Positions 1 through 8,778 of a stretch of 64,000 bases of DNA are shown one piece after another. The position numbers were made by a program, and so were the translations under genes. Origin of the DNA: CBDCGJ01 sp965238305 (GTDB taxonomy: Bacteria > Pseudomonadota > Alphaproteobacteria > GCA-2731375); NCBI GenBank assembly GCA_965238305.1, contig CBDEHK010000001.1, forward strand, positions 1,736,001 through 1,800,000. The letters are read 5' to 3'. The notes under the pieces are model-generated. The model was not told the origin of the DNA. It worked only from the letters and a program-made list of their open reading frames with translations, and ran no database searches. Numbering within the stretch: the stretch's first letter is position 1; each line of letters begins with the position of its first letter.

Positions 1-2915
1 TCTGCGTCAGTCACGGCACTGGCTACGACGACATTGCCATCAAGAATATTCACCGTCACACCGGTAACCGGTGTCACACCCAGGCCATAAAGCGGGACCG
101 GCCCATCGTCATAGTCCCCGGCGAGGCCAGCAGCGGCATAATCGTTGGCGTCCAATATCCGTCCCGTGAGCGAGGTCAGGGTGCCCGGTGTCGGATCGTT
201 AACGGTTATTGTTACGATCTCAGACGTCGACAGGTTACCGTCGGTTGCCGTGAAAGTCAGTTGATAGATGCCAGCCTGATCGGCATCGGCGTCAAAATAG
301 AACAGGCCAGTATTCGGCTCGTAGTTGGCATTCGCCATTAGCGGCATTGGCGAGACCGATACGCTGACCGCATCGCCATTGGGATCGGTGGCCGAAGCAT
401 AAAACCGCACCCGCTCACCCAAAGTCACTGTCTGATCCCCAATCGGCTGCAAAGTTGGCGCCAGATTGCTGCCGGGTGCGCTGACGATGACGGTCATGTC
501 GTCGAAACCAGTCAGACCGGTGCTATCCGCAACGCTTAGTCTCACAGTAAAGATACCTGGCATGTCGGCGACAAAGGTCGGATTAACCAACGCCGGATCG
601 CTCAGCCGTGCCAAGCTGCCATTTGGTTTGGAGGTAATCTGCCAGAAGTGATATTGTAGGGCATGGCCGTCCGGGTCGGCGGACGCCGAACCATCCAGTT
701 GCACCGTGGCGGGCGCAACAACATTCTGGTCTAAGCCGGCATTCGCTATTGGGGCGTTGTTCGCACTGGTAATCGTGACCTGATCGCTGTGACTGTCGTA
801 TCCGTCGCTGACTGTCAGCTCGACAACATAGTCACCCAGCACGTCGGCTGTGAAATTCGCCTGCACCAAAGTGCTGTCATTGATTACGGCGGCGCTTCCC
901 GCTGGGATCGAGACAAACGACCAGAGATAAGTCAGTGGATGATTCTCTACATCGCTGGAACCACTACCGTCTAGACTGGCTAGATTGCCAATCCCTACCG
1001 TTTGGTCAGCGCCTGCATTTGCAACTGGAGCAGTATTTGTGACATCAATGACGACAAAGTTCGGATCGCTAACATAAGTACCATCGGTTACAACAAGTTG
1101 AAAAATGTAGCTTCCAGGACTGCTTGGTGTAAAGGACGCCGTTGCGGAAGTATTGTTGATGATTGTCACTGACTTTGCATAGGATCTGGCCCAATAATAA
1201 CTTAGGGTGTCGCTATCCGCGTCCCATGAATTGCTTCCCTCCAATGAGATGGCGCTGCCAATACCAACGGTTTTGTCGAGCCCGGCGTCTGCAACGGGGC
1301 GGCTATTATCGGTACGGATCAGAACCAAGTCCGGGATGCTTTCTGTCGTTCCGTCCGACACGATCAACTGAACAACATAAGGACCGTCTTTGTCAGCGAC
1401 AAAGGTCGGCGTGGCGGTATTGGCATTCGTCAGGGTGGCATTGCTATGGAAAGCCAGCTGGATCAACGACCATTGGTAAGTGAGCGGATCATTGTCGACA
1501 TCGGAAGAGGCGCTGGCATCAAGTTGAACGATGTTTCCCTTTGAAACGGTTTGATCAAAACCAGCATTCGCTATTGGTCGGATGTTGTTTGTCGAAAACA
1601 CGACAGTGTCGACAGCTTCGTACCGATGAGAGCTCGAATGATATCGAAGCTGTACAATGTAGTCTCCCGGCACATCAGCTTGGAACGATGGTCTAACTGT
1701 GGTCTCGTCAGTCAACACTGCCGTACTACCGGCAGGTTTGTATAGGAAGTCCCACCGAACGGAACTGGATGTGCCTCCTACATTCGATATCCCTGTTGGA
1801 GAAACCGGGCCAATCAATATTCCTGCTTCGAGTTCGACCACTTGTCCTACTGTGATTGGCACATCCTTCCCCGCATCTGCCTTTGGAGCAGTATTGCCGC
1901 CCAGGAATATGTTGTTTTCAGACAAGAATGTGCTGTCTTCTACAGCTAGCCTAACGACGTACGCACCGGACTCATCAATCGTTATTGATGGTGGTGCCGG
2001 ATTCCCTTTGGCCGGCTTTGCGTTACTACCATCCGGTCTGGTAACCATCGTCCAATCTTGATCAATCTCGTCGCCATCAACGTCAAAAGACAAATCTCGA
2101 CGGAACAAAACTGTTTCTCCGACGCCGGTCGCCGACGTCACAAATATATCTGGTTCAGAGATCGCTACGGGCGGGACGTTGGAAGTGCTAATCAGAATCT
2201 GATCGACTTCACTATCAACCGTCCCGTCATTGACTTTAAGTTCCAGCAAGTAGTCACCAGCAGTATCGATCATGATTGAGGTAATTGGCGCATTTGGGTC
2301 TTGGATAGCAACGGCACTGCCAACGGGTGAAGACACGATTGACCAATTATAGGTCAATTCATCCCCATTGAGATCTGTAGACCCAGAACCGTCCAAAATT
2401 ACTGTATCGAGGACATCCGCGCGCTTATCATAGCCGCCATGCGCAATTGGACGGGTGTTTGATCCTGATACCGTTACGTAATCAGGCGGGCTTGTTCGAT
2501 TGCCTTCTGTTACTGTTAACTCAAGGACAGTAGGATTTAGATCCAGTCCGATGATGTTGGTACTGGGCAAGTTTCCGCTGGATGATGAGCAGCTATTTGC
2601 TGTTGGGCAGCCAAAAAAACCTGCTCCGGAAACTATTGACCAGTTGTAGACCAGTCTTTTTCCTGCCTTATTAACGGATTTAGTACCGTCTAGCCGGGTA
2701 TTGGAGCTGGTGAGGGATCGCAACCGGTCAGTGCCCGCATCCGCGACGGGATTTTGCGGAGCAGCTTGCGCTTCGGGAATGAAAGAAGAATTGTCGAATC
2801 CCAGACTATTGTCGGATTTATCGATCGATTGGAAATAGTTGAATGCGATCGCGACTGAAACAGTAAAAATAGCTGCGACTGCGAATACAGAAATTCGTTT
2901 GTTCGCCGATTGCAT
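1..2915 (-). CDS. PKD-repeat secreted/surface protein, N-terminal part
   Basis: One frame stays open from an ATG at 2915 down to base 1, so 971 codons are visible and the C-terminus lies outside the window. A membrane segment/signal anchor (about residues 7-25, FAVAAIFTVSVAIAFNYF) is followed by at least seven tandem PKD/K319L-like beta-sandwich repeats of roughly 85-100 residues. Each carries variants of 'ADAGxDQTVxxGxxVxLDGSxSxDxDxDxLTYxWS' and ends in 'GxYxxxLxVxDG'. After the PKD array comes a cadherin-like/He_PIG-type repeat (PIGDQTVTLGERVRF) and then a segment resembling a carboxypeptidase-regulatory-like fold (GRILDANDY...VTVNILDG). PKD arrays usually make rigid stalks on exported adhesins or polymer-degrading enzymes; any catalytic or anchoring domain must lie beyond the left edge. 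The start was chosen because the other ATGs nearby (2922, 2938) are out of frame. The domain type is clear, the role is unknown. Confidence 0.85.
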   Translation of the reverse strand, partial: MQSANKRISVFAVAAIFTVSVAIAFNYFQSIDKSDNSLGFDNSSFIPEAQAAPQNPVADAGTDRLRSLTSSNTRLDGTKSVNKAGKRLVYNWSIVSGAGFFGCPTANSCSSSSGNLPSTNIIGLDLNPTVLELTVTEGNRTSPPDYVTVSGSNTRPIAHGGYDKRADVLDTVILDGSGSTDLNGDELTYNWSIVSSPVGSAVAIQDPNAPITSIMIDTAGDYLLELKVNDGTVDSEVDQILISTSNVPPVAISEPDIFVTSATGVGETVLFRRDLSFDVDGDEIDQDWTMVTRPDGSNAKPAKGNPAPPSITIDESGAYVVRLAVEDSTFLSENNIFLGGNTAPKADAGKDVPITVGQVVELEAGILIGPVSPTGISNVGGTSSSVRWDFLYKPAGSTAVLTDETTVRPSFQADVPGDYIVQLRYHSSSHRYEAVDTVVFSTNNIRPIANAGFDQTVSKGNIVQLDASASSDVDNDPLTYQWSLIQLAFHSNATLTNANTATPTFVADKDGPYVVQLIVSDGTTESIPDLVLIRTDNSRPVADAGLDKTVGIGSAISLEGSNSWDADSDTLSYYWARSYAKSVTIINNTSATASFTPSSPGSYIFQLVVTDGTYVSDPNFVVIDVTNTAPVANAGADQTVGIGNLASLDGSGSSDVENHPLTYLWSFVSIPAGSAAVINDSTLVQANFTADVLGDYVVELTVSDGYDSHSDQVTITSANNAPIANAGLDQNVVAPATVQLDGSASADPDGHALQYHFWQITSKPNGSLARLSDPALVNPTFVADMPGIFTVRLSVADSTGLTGFDDMTVIVSAPGSNLAPTLQPIGDQTVTLGERVRFYASATDPNGDAVSVSVSPMPLMANANYEPNTGLFYFDADADQAGIYQLTFTATDGNLSTSEIVTITVNDPTPGTLTSLTGRILDANDYAAAGLAGDYDDGPVPLYGLGVTPVTGVTVNILDGNVVVASAVTDA

Positions 2916-3158
2916 TGCCCATCCCCCGATAAATGCAATTTTTAATATTAATTAATTATGTCAAATACGATTCCATATCCGGGTATCCAGAGTCAAATGA
3001 TTCGTTTTTTATTAGAGAACACGCATCTTCGACAGCTACCTAATGTAGACGTGATCACCAGACTTATTTGGTTAATTTAATTGAGAAAACGGCCAGGGTT
3101 CGCCAGCGGCCTCGTGAGCCGGCGCCATTTACATTAGCGGCCAACAGTCTTCATGAAT

Positions 3159-3506
3159 TCAAGTAATTGCTGAGACGATTGGCCTGTTATGATCATTTTG
3201 TGGTCTTTTTTGAAAGGACCGTATTGCAGCTTCCGTCTGCGGTCCTGCGATCCCGTCCGCTTTACCGACTTCATAGTTTAGTCGTCGCAAGTTTGTCTGA
3301 ATATCGACAATTACTTGCCGGTCCGAATAGCTGGTTGGCTTTTGATATGTTGGCTTCTTTGGGCAATAAGTGCTGTATCCAAGATCGCCGCAGACATTGG
3401 AGCCGCTATCGCTCGGGCACGAATGCCAGCGGTGACACCCCGAACGATGGGCTGACGCAGTGCTCGTAATTAGTGCGACGGTTATTAGGACCAATAAGTG
3501 TCTCAT
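3159..3506 (-). CDS. Secreted peptidoglycan-binding-domain protein, apparently frameshifted near its end
   Basis: 115 codons from an ATG at 3506. Residues 1-19 form a signal peptide (cleavage near TASA-H). A Cys/His/Trp-rich segment follows (GCHRWHSCPSDSG, C-GDLGY-x-C), typical of small exported alphaproteobacterial proteins, and then a PG_binding_1 domain (VDIQTNLRRLNYEVGKADG...TEAAIRSFQK). In the annotated frame the domain breaks off after FQK. Removing one A from the A6 run (T6 at 3206-3211 on the plus strand) restores a normal ending (FQKDHKMIITGQSSQQLLEF and on to a TAA at 3134). The gene is therefore either a recent one-base frameshift pseudogene, a sequencing error, or uses slippage. 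It probably acts in the periplasm on the cell wall. The PG-binding call is confident; the biological role is not. Confidence 0.75.
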   Translation of the reverse strand: MRHLLVLITVALITSTASAHRSGCHRWHSCPSDSGSNVCGDLGYSTYCPKKPTYQKPTSYSDRQVIVDIQTNLRRLNYEVGKADGIAGPQTEAAIRSFQKRPQNDHNRPIVSAIT

Positions 3507-3598
3507 TCACAACCTCCTAGAAACAATCGATTGGTGGTGAGCCTTTAACTATTTGAGAATCAACCCTGTTATTGATCATAGGTTTTGATGTGACGCGC

Positions 3599-3745
3599 AT
3601 GTTAGATGACCTGATGGCGCAGCGCCAATCGCCAGCGGCAAAAGGCAAGCAGAGTTGTAGGATGCATGGCGGGACTTATCCAGGGGCGCCGAAAGGCAAT
3701 AAGCATAATTGGAAACATGGCTATTACTCCGCGATGCTAACATAA
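3599..3745 (+). CDS. 48-residue HGG...GNxxxxKHG motif mini-protein
   Basis: The frame runs from ATG 3599 to TAA 3743-3745 and encodes 48 residues. The second half carries the signature C-R-M-H-G-G-T-Y-P-G-A-P-K-G-N-K-H-N-W-K-H-G-Y-Y. This is the conserved core of a widespread family of very short hypothetical proteins in alphaproteobacteria and their phages (HGG-x3-GxPxGN-x4-KHG). GTG 3590 and TTG 3572 are possible in-frame alternative starts. Family members are often longer at the C-terminus, so this copy may be truncated. It overlaps the end of a convergent 35-codon ORF by 22 bases. Function is unknown. Confidence 0.5.
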   Translation: MLDDLMAQRQSPAAKGKQSCRMHGGTYPGAPKGNKHNWKHGYYSAMLT

Positions 3746-3831
3746 TCGACCGCCAGCTTATTCACTTCGTCGACAAGCATTTTCGCTCGTTCGAGTTTTA
3801 GTTTAGGGCTCAGTAGCGGATCGCCTGACAT
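3724..3831 (-). CDS. 35-residue ORF, possible gene fragment
   Basis: ATG 3831 to TAA 3726-3724 gives a 35-residue peptide with an amphipathic, charged helix (SPKLKLERAKMLVDEVNK). The composition looks like real protein rather than random translation and resembles the N-terminal helix of small alphaproteobacterial hypothetical proteins. It converges on and overlaps the HGG mini-ORF. It may be the remaining front end of a truncated gene. No function can be given. Confidence 0.25.
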   Translation of the reverse strand: MSGDPLLSPKLKLERAKMLVDEVNKLAVDYVSIAE

Positions 3832-4402
3832 AATTGGACTAAATCACTTCCGCTTTATGTAGGCAATACGACGGGCGTCATTTTTCATGGGTGAACAGTC
3901 GCCACAGAATGCATACCTAAAAAAGCACAAATTCTGCGAATTTACCCACACTATAAAAAAGGGCGCTAAGCTGCCTATAGGTATGCTCGATGAAATGTCA
4001 TGAAATCATCGGCTTAGCTGCCGTCAACGTGTGAATATGTGCACATAGCGCGGGTATCGGCCTTTCGCCAACCAAGTCAGTTACCAAAACGCTTTTAACA
4101 TCAAAGCTTTAGTGATGGTTTTCGTACAGAATACGAGACTAACAGGCGGATATTGAAAGCCCATTCCCGCCGTTCCGCCCCTCTACTTGCGGACTAGAAT
4201 CACGACGCTGGTGTATTGGGTGGTTGGGTGCCGGAGTGAGTGGGGCTGTTGATTAAGTGGGCGTTCAAAGCGCATGGCATGGAAAGTAAAAGTAGACTCA
4301 AATAGACATTCTGCCATCCTATGGTGTATTATTGATAACATAGCATAAACTGGTTCACTGTTTTTCAGATCATTGATGGATTGGCACTTGAAGGGGCTAT
4401 TC

Positions 4403-4789
4403 GTGAGCAAGACGCTATATTTTATATTCGTAGCGATATGTATTTTGTTCTTCGTGACGCCTGCTGTTTTAGCTCAAGCAAACTATTACCGGTTGCAATC
4501 CATTGGTCTCGTTTGCATTAAGAACAATGCTCTGCGTTATTTGGCTGCGCCAGGTAATCAGCTTTTTATTGCGGTATCTAGTTGTCCGGACATTCCGGAA
4601 AATCCTCTTTTTGGCTCTCTCGTAAACGAGGCGCCGAATATCAATTATGCACCTGATACTGCGGTTGACACGTTTATTATACTGACGCGCGAACAGCTGG
4701 AATGTCAAACCCAATTACCATTGGACATCAGTCGGCCAGTCTATTTGTATTACCCAGAAGAATGCCGCCTAGAGGTCGAAATTGAGTGA
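4403..4789 (+). CDS. Exported hypothetical protein, first gene of an overlapping trio
   Basis: GTG 4403 is preceded by AAGGGG at a spacing of 6, which favours it over TTG 4373/ATG 4376 in the same frame. This gives 128 residues. A signal peptide covers about residues 1-25 (KTLYFIFVAICILFFVTPAVLA, cleavage after A-Q-A), so the product is periplasmic. The mature part (about 100 residues, NYYRLQSIGLVCIKNN...) has four cysteines that could form disulfides and matches no family I recognise. Its stop overlaps the TTG start of the next gene by 8 bases, so translation is probably coupled. The partners are a membrane-anchored protein and a periplasmic ClpP-like protein. Confidence 0.65.
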   Translation: MSKTLYFIFVAICILFFVTPAVLAQANYYRLQSIGLVCIKNNALRYLAAPGNQLFIAVSSCPDIPENPLFGSLVNEAPNINYAPDTAVDTFIILTREQLECQTQLPLDISRPVYLYYPEECRLEVEIE

Positions 4790-5309
4790 GGCTCGGAAAT
4801 CCGCGATCGAACTAGCGCTTAAGATCATCGCTATCCTAATAGCCGCTTTTGGCATTTGGCAGTATTTCGCGGAAAAAGAAGGTGCACAAGCTGCGGCCGC
4901 CAAAGAAAGGTCAATCGCCTATATTGAAGGATTCGCATCGCCCGACATGGGCAGTGCTCGAGAGGTGCTGTTCAGTTTCTGGCTGTCGCAGGAATCGTTC
5001 GTTCGCCACATTCAATCGAACGCGATCACCGAACGCTCATATGTCAAATTTATCCACTTTGCGTTTTCTCACTATGACGATCGGAACGAAATGTTAAGCG
5101 CCCTATTCCTACTTGCTAACATGTACGATCAAATCTTCTACTGTCGGGAGGCTGGTATATGCGACACAATCATACTCGATGACTATTTCTGCCCTATCGC
5201 AACCAAGCAGCTGGCAGTGTACGGACCGTTCTACAAAATCCTCAGCGGCAGCGTGGGGTCGACGGATTTTGGTTCGGGACTCAAGAAGTATGCTGGCTCA
5301 TGCGGTTAA
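4782..5309 (+). CDS. Membrane-anchored hypothetical protein, second gene of the trio
   Basis: 175 residues from a TTG at 4782 (AGAGG six bases upstream). It overlaps the gene before it by 8 bases and the one after it by 10. One transmembrane helix sits at about residues 9-27 (LALKIIAILIAAFGIWQYF) after a short positively charged N-terminus, followed by an alpha-helical soluble domain with four cysteines near the end (FYCREAGICD, YFCP, AGSCG). The general build resembles small DUF4760-like membrane proteins, but I cannot assign it firmly. Tight overlaps with an exported protein on each side suggest the three products work together at the envelope. Confidence 0.65.
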   Translation: MSEARKSAIELALKIIAILIAAFGIWQYFAEKEGAQAAAAKERSIAYIEGFASPDMGSAREVLFSFWLSQESFVRHIQSNAITERSYVKFIHFAFSHYDDRNEMLSALFLLANMYDQIFYCREAGICDTIILDDYFCPIATKQLAVYGPFYKILSGSVGSTDFGSGLKKYAGSCG

Positions 5310-7090
5310 TAAGATACCTTGTGTTCCTTTCGTGTCTCGCATTTCCTGCGAATTCTGCTGAGTTTACGCTACAAGCCAATTACTTTAACGACCGCGAACA
5401 TCCAATGTTTCTGGGTGGATATCTCGGACTAGTGAAATGGCTGACAGATCAACGTGCTGACTGCACGTTGTTGCTCGAAACACTAACACCTTTAACTATT
5501 TTGCATATTTCGGGGCGCCTCGAACCTGGGGATAGCAATCGCTTTGAAGATGTTTTGGCGCCGTTTTCGTCGCAGTACATCGAAGGTGTATCCGATAAAC
5601 CATATCTCAAAGACGAATGCCCTGAGCTAGTCGTTACGCTTGATTTCAAGGGCGGCCGAATCGATGAGGCGATAAAAATTGGACGCCAAATTAACAAGTA
5701 TAGTTTTCCAACAATCATTGGCCCACGCATGAAGTGCCTTTCTGCGTGCCTGTTCGTATTCGCTGGCGGCAGTACTTTTAGTCGCCCAAATATGGTGATA
5801 TTTTCAGGCGGTGTGTTAGGGCTTCACAAGCCACAAATGTTACTTACTGATAATGAGAAACAGATAGTTAAGGAGTCGCCCGAACTCCACAAACTTGTCT
5901 ATGGCCTAGCTGGAAGCACCTGGTCGGAAATCTCAAAATACCTGGTCGATGAGTTGAAGAACCCATATCTGTTTGAAGCCTTAATAGATAGCCCGGCGAA
6001 CGATCGCGAGTTCAGCTTCATAGACACCTATGAGGAAATCTTCCTCAGCGGGATTCGACTAATTGACACGCGCTCCCTTCCAAATCGCCGCGGATCTGAG
6101 AACCTCGACCCTATCGCGGACGCCAATCGGATGATGCCGCAGTATTATGCAAGGCATATCTGTGCGTTGACGTTTATCAAATCAGGTCTACGCGATGACT
6201 TTAGCGATTCTTACGCTGTAAATATTGGCTCAACTTACATTGTGGGCATGAGGACATTAGACAAATTCTGTTACATAAATGGCTCGAGGGCATGCCCTTT
6301 TAGCCGCTCTTTCTTTGATCCTAAGTGGGAAAGCTATCCATCTTGGTTTAAAAAATGGAGTGATTCTGCAAGCGGAAGATATCCTATTTGGATGTTTGAA
6401 GATTACAGCGCTGATCGGGTCGAGATTTCTAGTAATGATCGGGCACCGACTCAGCAGGACAGAAATGAAATCGCCGCATTTTTTGAAGCGTATGAGGATG
6501 AGATCTGTGCGACGGCAGGACACGAATATGACATCAGTTTGTTTACTGTTCTTCCCAAGGGCCAACGTCTCGATCCGAAATGCGGAACACCGACAAAATT
6601 TTGCGAACACTCGGAGTATTTGCGCACTGCGGATGTTCCGCGCGGTTCGAGCGATCAGACCGCGGAATTGGGCGCATCAAGGAACCAGCCAGATGAGAGT
6701 TTCGTAACTCGGGGTGACACCTTCAGGGAGGACGCCATTGAATTTGATAGTAACATGATAGAAAGTGCGCGCATTGAACCCGTCATTGAAAGTGTCGACG
6801 GATTCAAGTGTCCAGGTGCGTCAATGCCAATGGACCATGTTATTTGCGCAGATCAGAGCGTCTACGATGTCAATACGGAACACGCTCAGACGTGGTACAA
6901 GGTCCGAAAGAATATGGGTCACGCAAAGAAAACCAAACTTGTTGAAGACCAGATGCAATGGATGTTTTTTGCTCAGTTTGACTGTGGCCTTCCCGCAAGG
7001 GGACGTCCACAGTACGAAGTGATAATCTCCGCAATTCCCTGCATTCGAGCGGCTTTGTCTGAGCGGATCAACTATCTGGTGGATTATTGA
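5300..7090 (+). CDS. Periplasmic ClpP-like (COG3904-type) protein with C-terminal LprI-like domain
   Basis: 596 residues; ATG 5300 overlaps the preceding stop. The signal peptide is residues 1-20 (cleavage near ANSA-E). Residues about 60-185 resemble the ClpP/crotonase-fold periplasmic proteins of COG3904. The usual 'LNSPGG' is replaced by LDFKGG (114-119), the candidate nucleophile is Ser148 in CLSAC, and the candidate His is His176 in GLHKP. Residues about 500-596 look like an LprI/DUF1311 domain (CPGASMPMDHVICADQ...MQWMFFAQFDC...CIRAALSERI) with its conserved cysteines. In its family LprI inhibits lysozyme. The middle (190-490) is unassigned. The fusion and the two co-translated envelope partners suggest a secreted proteolytic or cell-wall-defence module. 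Domain calls are by motif only. Confidence 0.7.
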   Translation: MRLIRYLVFLSCLAFPANSAEFTLQANYFNDREHPMFLGGYLGLVKWLTDQRADCTLLLETLTPLTILHISGRLEPGDSNRFEDVLAPFSSQYIEGVSDKPYLKDECPELVVTLDFKGGRIDEAIKIGRQINKYSFPTIIGPRMKCLSACLFVFAGGSTFSRPNMVIFSGGVLGLHKPQMLLTDNEKQIVKESPELHKLVYGLAGSTWSEISKYLVDELKNPYLFEALIDSPANDREFSFIDTYEEIFLSGIRLIDTRSLPNRRGSENLDPIADANRMMPQYYARHICALTFIKSGLRDDFSDSYAVNIGSTYIVGMRTLDKFCYINGSRACPFSRSFFDPKWESYPSWFKKWSDSASGRYPIWMFEDYSADRVEISSNDRAPTQQDRNEIAAFFEAYEDEICATAGHEYDISLFTVLPKGQRLDPKCGTPTKFCEHSEYLRTADVPRGSSDQTAELGASRNQPDESFVTRGDTFREDAIEFDSNMIESARIEPVIESVDGFKCPGASMPMDHVICADQSVYDVNTEHAQTWYKVRKNMGHAKKTKLVEDQMQWMFFAQFDCGLPARGRPQYEVIISAIPCIRAALSERINYLVDY

Positions 7091-7591
7091 CCATTGTTTT
7101 GAATTCTTGCGACCTTTGGAATATGTGACCTCGTGGGAATGGCAACTCTACTGTGTCACATTGTAATCAGGGCGCCGCGATGACTGAATTGGGTCAACTC
7201 CAGCTGAAATGGCGCGCCCTGAATGACGACCGCTTTGGCACCAACAGCGGAAATGAAACGCCTAATATTAGCGCATCAGAATCTCACTGTATGGTTTAAA
7301 GCGGCCAACACTTAAATTCCCCTATCGCGAATCCTGGGAGCATTCCAAGCCATCAATCCATATAATAAATGCGAGCGAGGGCAACACTTCTGCATTCTCA
7401 GGGTCAGGCAAAATATCGCGTCTGGTGCAATACAATCCGAGTCACATTGGTGAACGGTCGTTTGCAACAAGCAGGTTAAGCTGTTTGGATACGTATATTG
7501 GCGGCCATGGAATACATTTTAGATCAGGATAGCGGAACGGTGCATTGAGGTGCACAAAAAAACTAGCCGGATGAACTAATCTCCGTAGCCT
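7091..7591. other. Intergenic stretch, no supported gene
   Basis: About 500 bases after the ClpP-like gene. A 39-codon frame (ATG 7180 to TAA 7297) exists but has no recognisable motif and no ribosome binding site. No RNA gene or convincing terminator seen. Confidence 0.4.
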
Positions 7592-7966
7592 TTAAATTGA
7601 TAAATACACAATTGCAATTACAATCAATATAGCGGATAGGATGGCGACAGCGATTCCAGCTCCTCGCCAATTGAACACGTTGTCGGGGTGTAGCCCGACC
7701 GGGATATTGCGCGATTTTACCAAACGCACTTCAGTTTTGTCGCCCCACCCATCCATATCGCGATGGTTATAAGTCCACCTTTCTCTAAATGCCCTTTCCT
7801 CCCTACTATCCTTTAAAAACCAGTCAGCCGCCCTTTGTTCACCCCCTTCGATCAAGCCCGAACTATACGCGTAACTCAACTCGCGATAATGACATGCCGC
7901 CACGAGGTAAACCCATTCGACTTTCTCACGTTTGTCGGTGCTGAATATCAACGCCTGCCCACTCAC
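7592..7966 (-). CDS. Hypothetical protein with C-terminal membrane anchor
   Basis: 124 codons from a GTG at 7966. The N-terminal 95 residues are soluble and rich in charged and aromatic residues (RERWTYNHRDMDGWGDKTEVRL). The last 22 residues are a hydrophobic helix (AGIAVAILSAILIVIAIVYLSI), giving a tail-anchored layout. No family is recognised. No clear Shine-Dalgarno is visible before the GTG, so the true start may lie downstream. It stands alone on the minus strand among low-density accessory DNA. Confidence 0.5.
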   Translation of the reverse strand: MSGQALIFSTDKREKVEWVYLVAACHYRELSYAYSSGLIEGGEQRAADWFLKDSREERAFRERWTYNHRDMDGWGDKTEVRLVKSRNIPVGLHPDNVFNWRGAGIAVAILSAILIVIAIVYLSI

Positions 7967-8549
7967 TTGTAAATTGACGTTTATAATTAGAGATCAATTA
8001 TCTATGATAAACCGTTCTTCAGAAGGTGCAAATAGCTCGGGTAATTCCTGTGTAATCGTGCCAAGAAAACTAGGGTATTGGCCGGATATACACAGATAAC
8101 CGGAACTCGTTAAGGCGTTGATTTATAAGATAATTACGGCAATATAGAATACACCGGTATATGCTTTGCGTAGAAATGAACACCGGGATTTTGTGTATGT
8201 TCTCGTCTCGGATAGCTCAGTTAACTCAGTTACAGACATACGGCGGCATATGTTTACCGGTTTTCGTATTTTCCTGTCTTGAAACCCTCCGAAGCCCGTC
8301 GCCTATCAGATCATGCAACAAAGCGGGCTCTGAAGCTTGATCCCAGAAATTCGCGAGCGCTTAGAACACGGACATGGATGCCTTGAAGCGATGGCAAGCA
8401 TGAACAAGCGAACGCCACTGCACGTACCCGTGAGAGCGAAGATTCATCAGCTTGCAAACGGTTTGGCAAAAAATCGCATTCTTACTGGCGAATGTGTGAC
8501 TAGAAATGTGACTTATTTTCAAATACTTTAAATAAAACAATGATTAATT
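7967..8549. other. Intergenic stretch left of the tRNA-fragment repeat
   Basis: About 580 AT-rich bases with no gene I can support. The 64-codon frame at 8337-8531 has no family match. A tRNA-like string near 8215 (GGATAGCTCAGTT) is not followed by a cloverleaf. Confidence 0.4.
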
Positions 8550-8574
8550 GGTTCAAATCCTACCCCCGCAACCA
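8550..8574 (+). repeat. 25-bp tRNA-fMet 3'-end fragment, copy 1 (candidate att site)
   Basis: These 25 bases begin GGTTCAAATC and end CGCAACCA. They are identical to 56794-56818 and match the T-arm, acceptor strand and encoded CCA of an alphaproteobacterial initiator tRNA. No tRNA 5' half precedes it, and no terminator follows. A broken tyrosine recombinase lies 205 bases to the right, transcribed towards the repeat. This is the arrangement expected at the end of an element integrated into a tRNA 3' end. Confidence 0.75.
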
Positions 8575-8778
8575 AAAATACCATCACAAATACATACATA
8601 TGCAAAAACTTAGACGCATAACGCGACTAAGCCTTTCTCTTCATATCAACAATATATCAACAAATGTCTTCTCATAGAAACAAGCTCGGGCAGGCCAAAG
8701 TTGCCTGAACGGCGGCGCCTGGCGCCTCTGCGGCCCGACAATAGTGATAGGTGGCGCATGTCTGCCCCACCCCCGACC

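Larger units (their letters stand above)
3507..4402. other. Long intergenic stretch with two tiny ORFs
   Basis: About 900 bases without a normal-sized gene. The only coding-like signals are the 48-codon HGG-motif ORF (3599-3745) and a convergent 35-codon ORF (3724-3831), listed separately. A 7-bp inverted repeat GCTAAGC/GCTTAGC lies at 3965-3971 and 4012-4018. I see no RNA gene or clear terminator. The stretch is AT-rich by eye and looks like decayed accessory DNA. Confidence 0.5.

Noticed and set aside
2690..2938. 82-codon minus frame
   Set aside because: Out of frame with the PKD protein, whose continuous repeat-bearing frame explains this DNA.
3206..3211. Programmed -1 frameshift site in the A6 run
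   Set aside because: The run is in the wrong phase for the X-XXY-YYZ slippery heptamer, and the shift needed is +1, so a mutation or sequencing error is more likely.
8210..8250. tRNA-like string GGATAGCTCAGTT
   Set aside because: It resembles a tRNA D-arm but no acceptor stem, anticodon arm or T-arm follows in the right spacing.
8337..8531. 64-codon plus frame
   Set aside because: No family motif, no convincing ribosome binding site and no conserved context.
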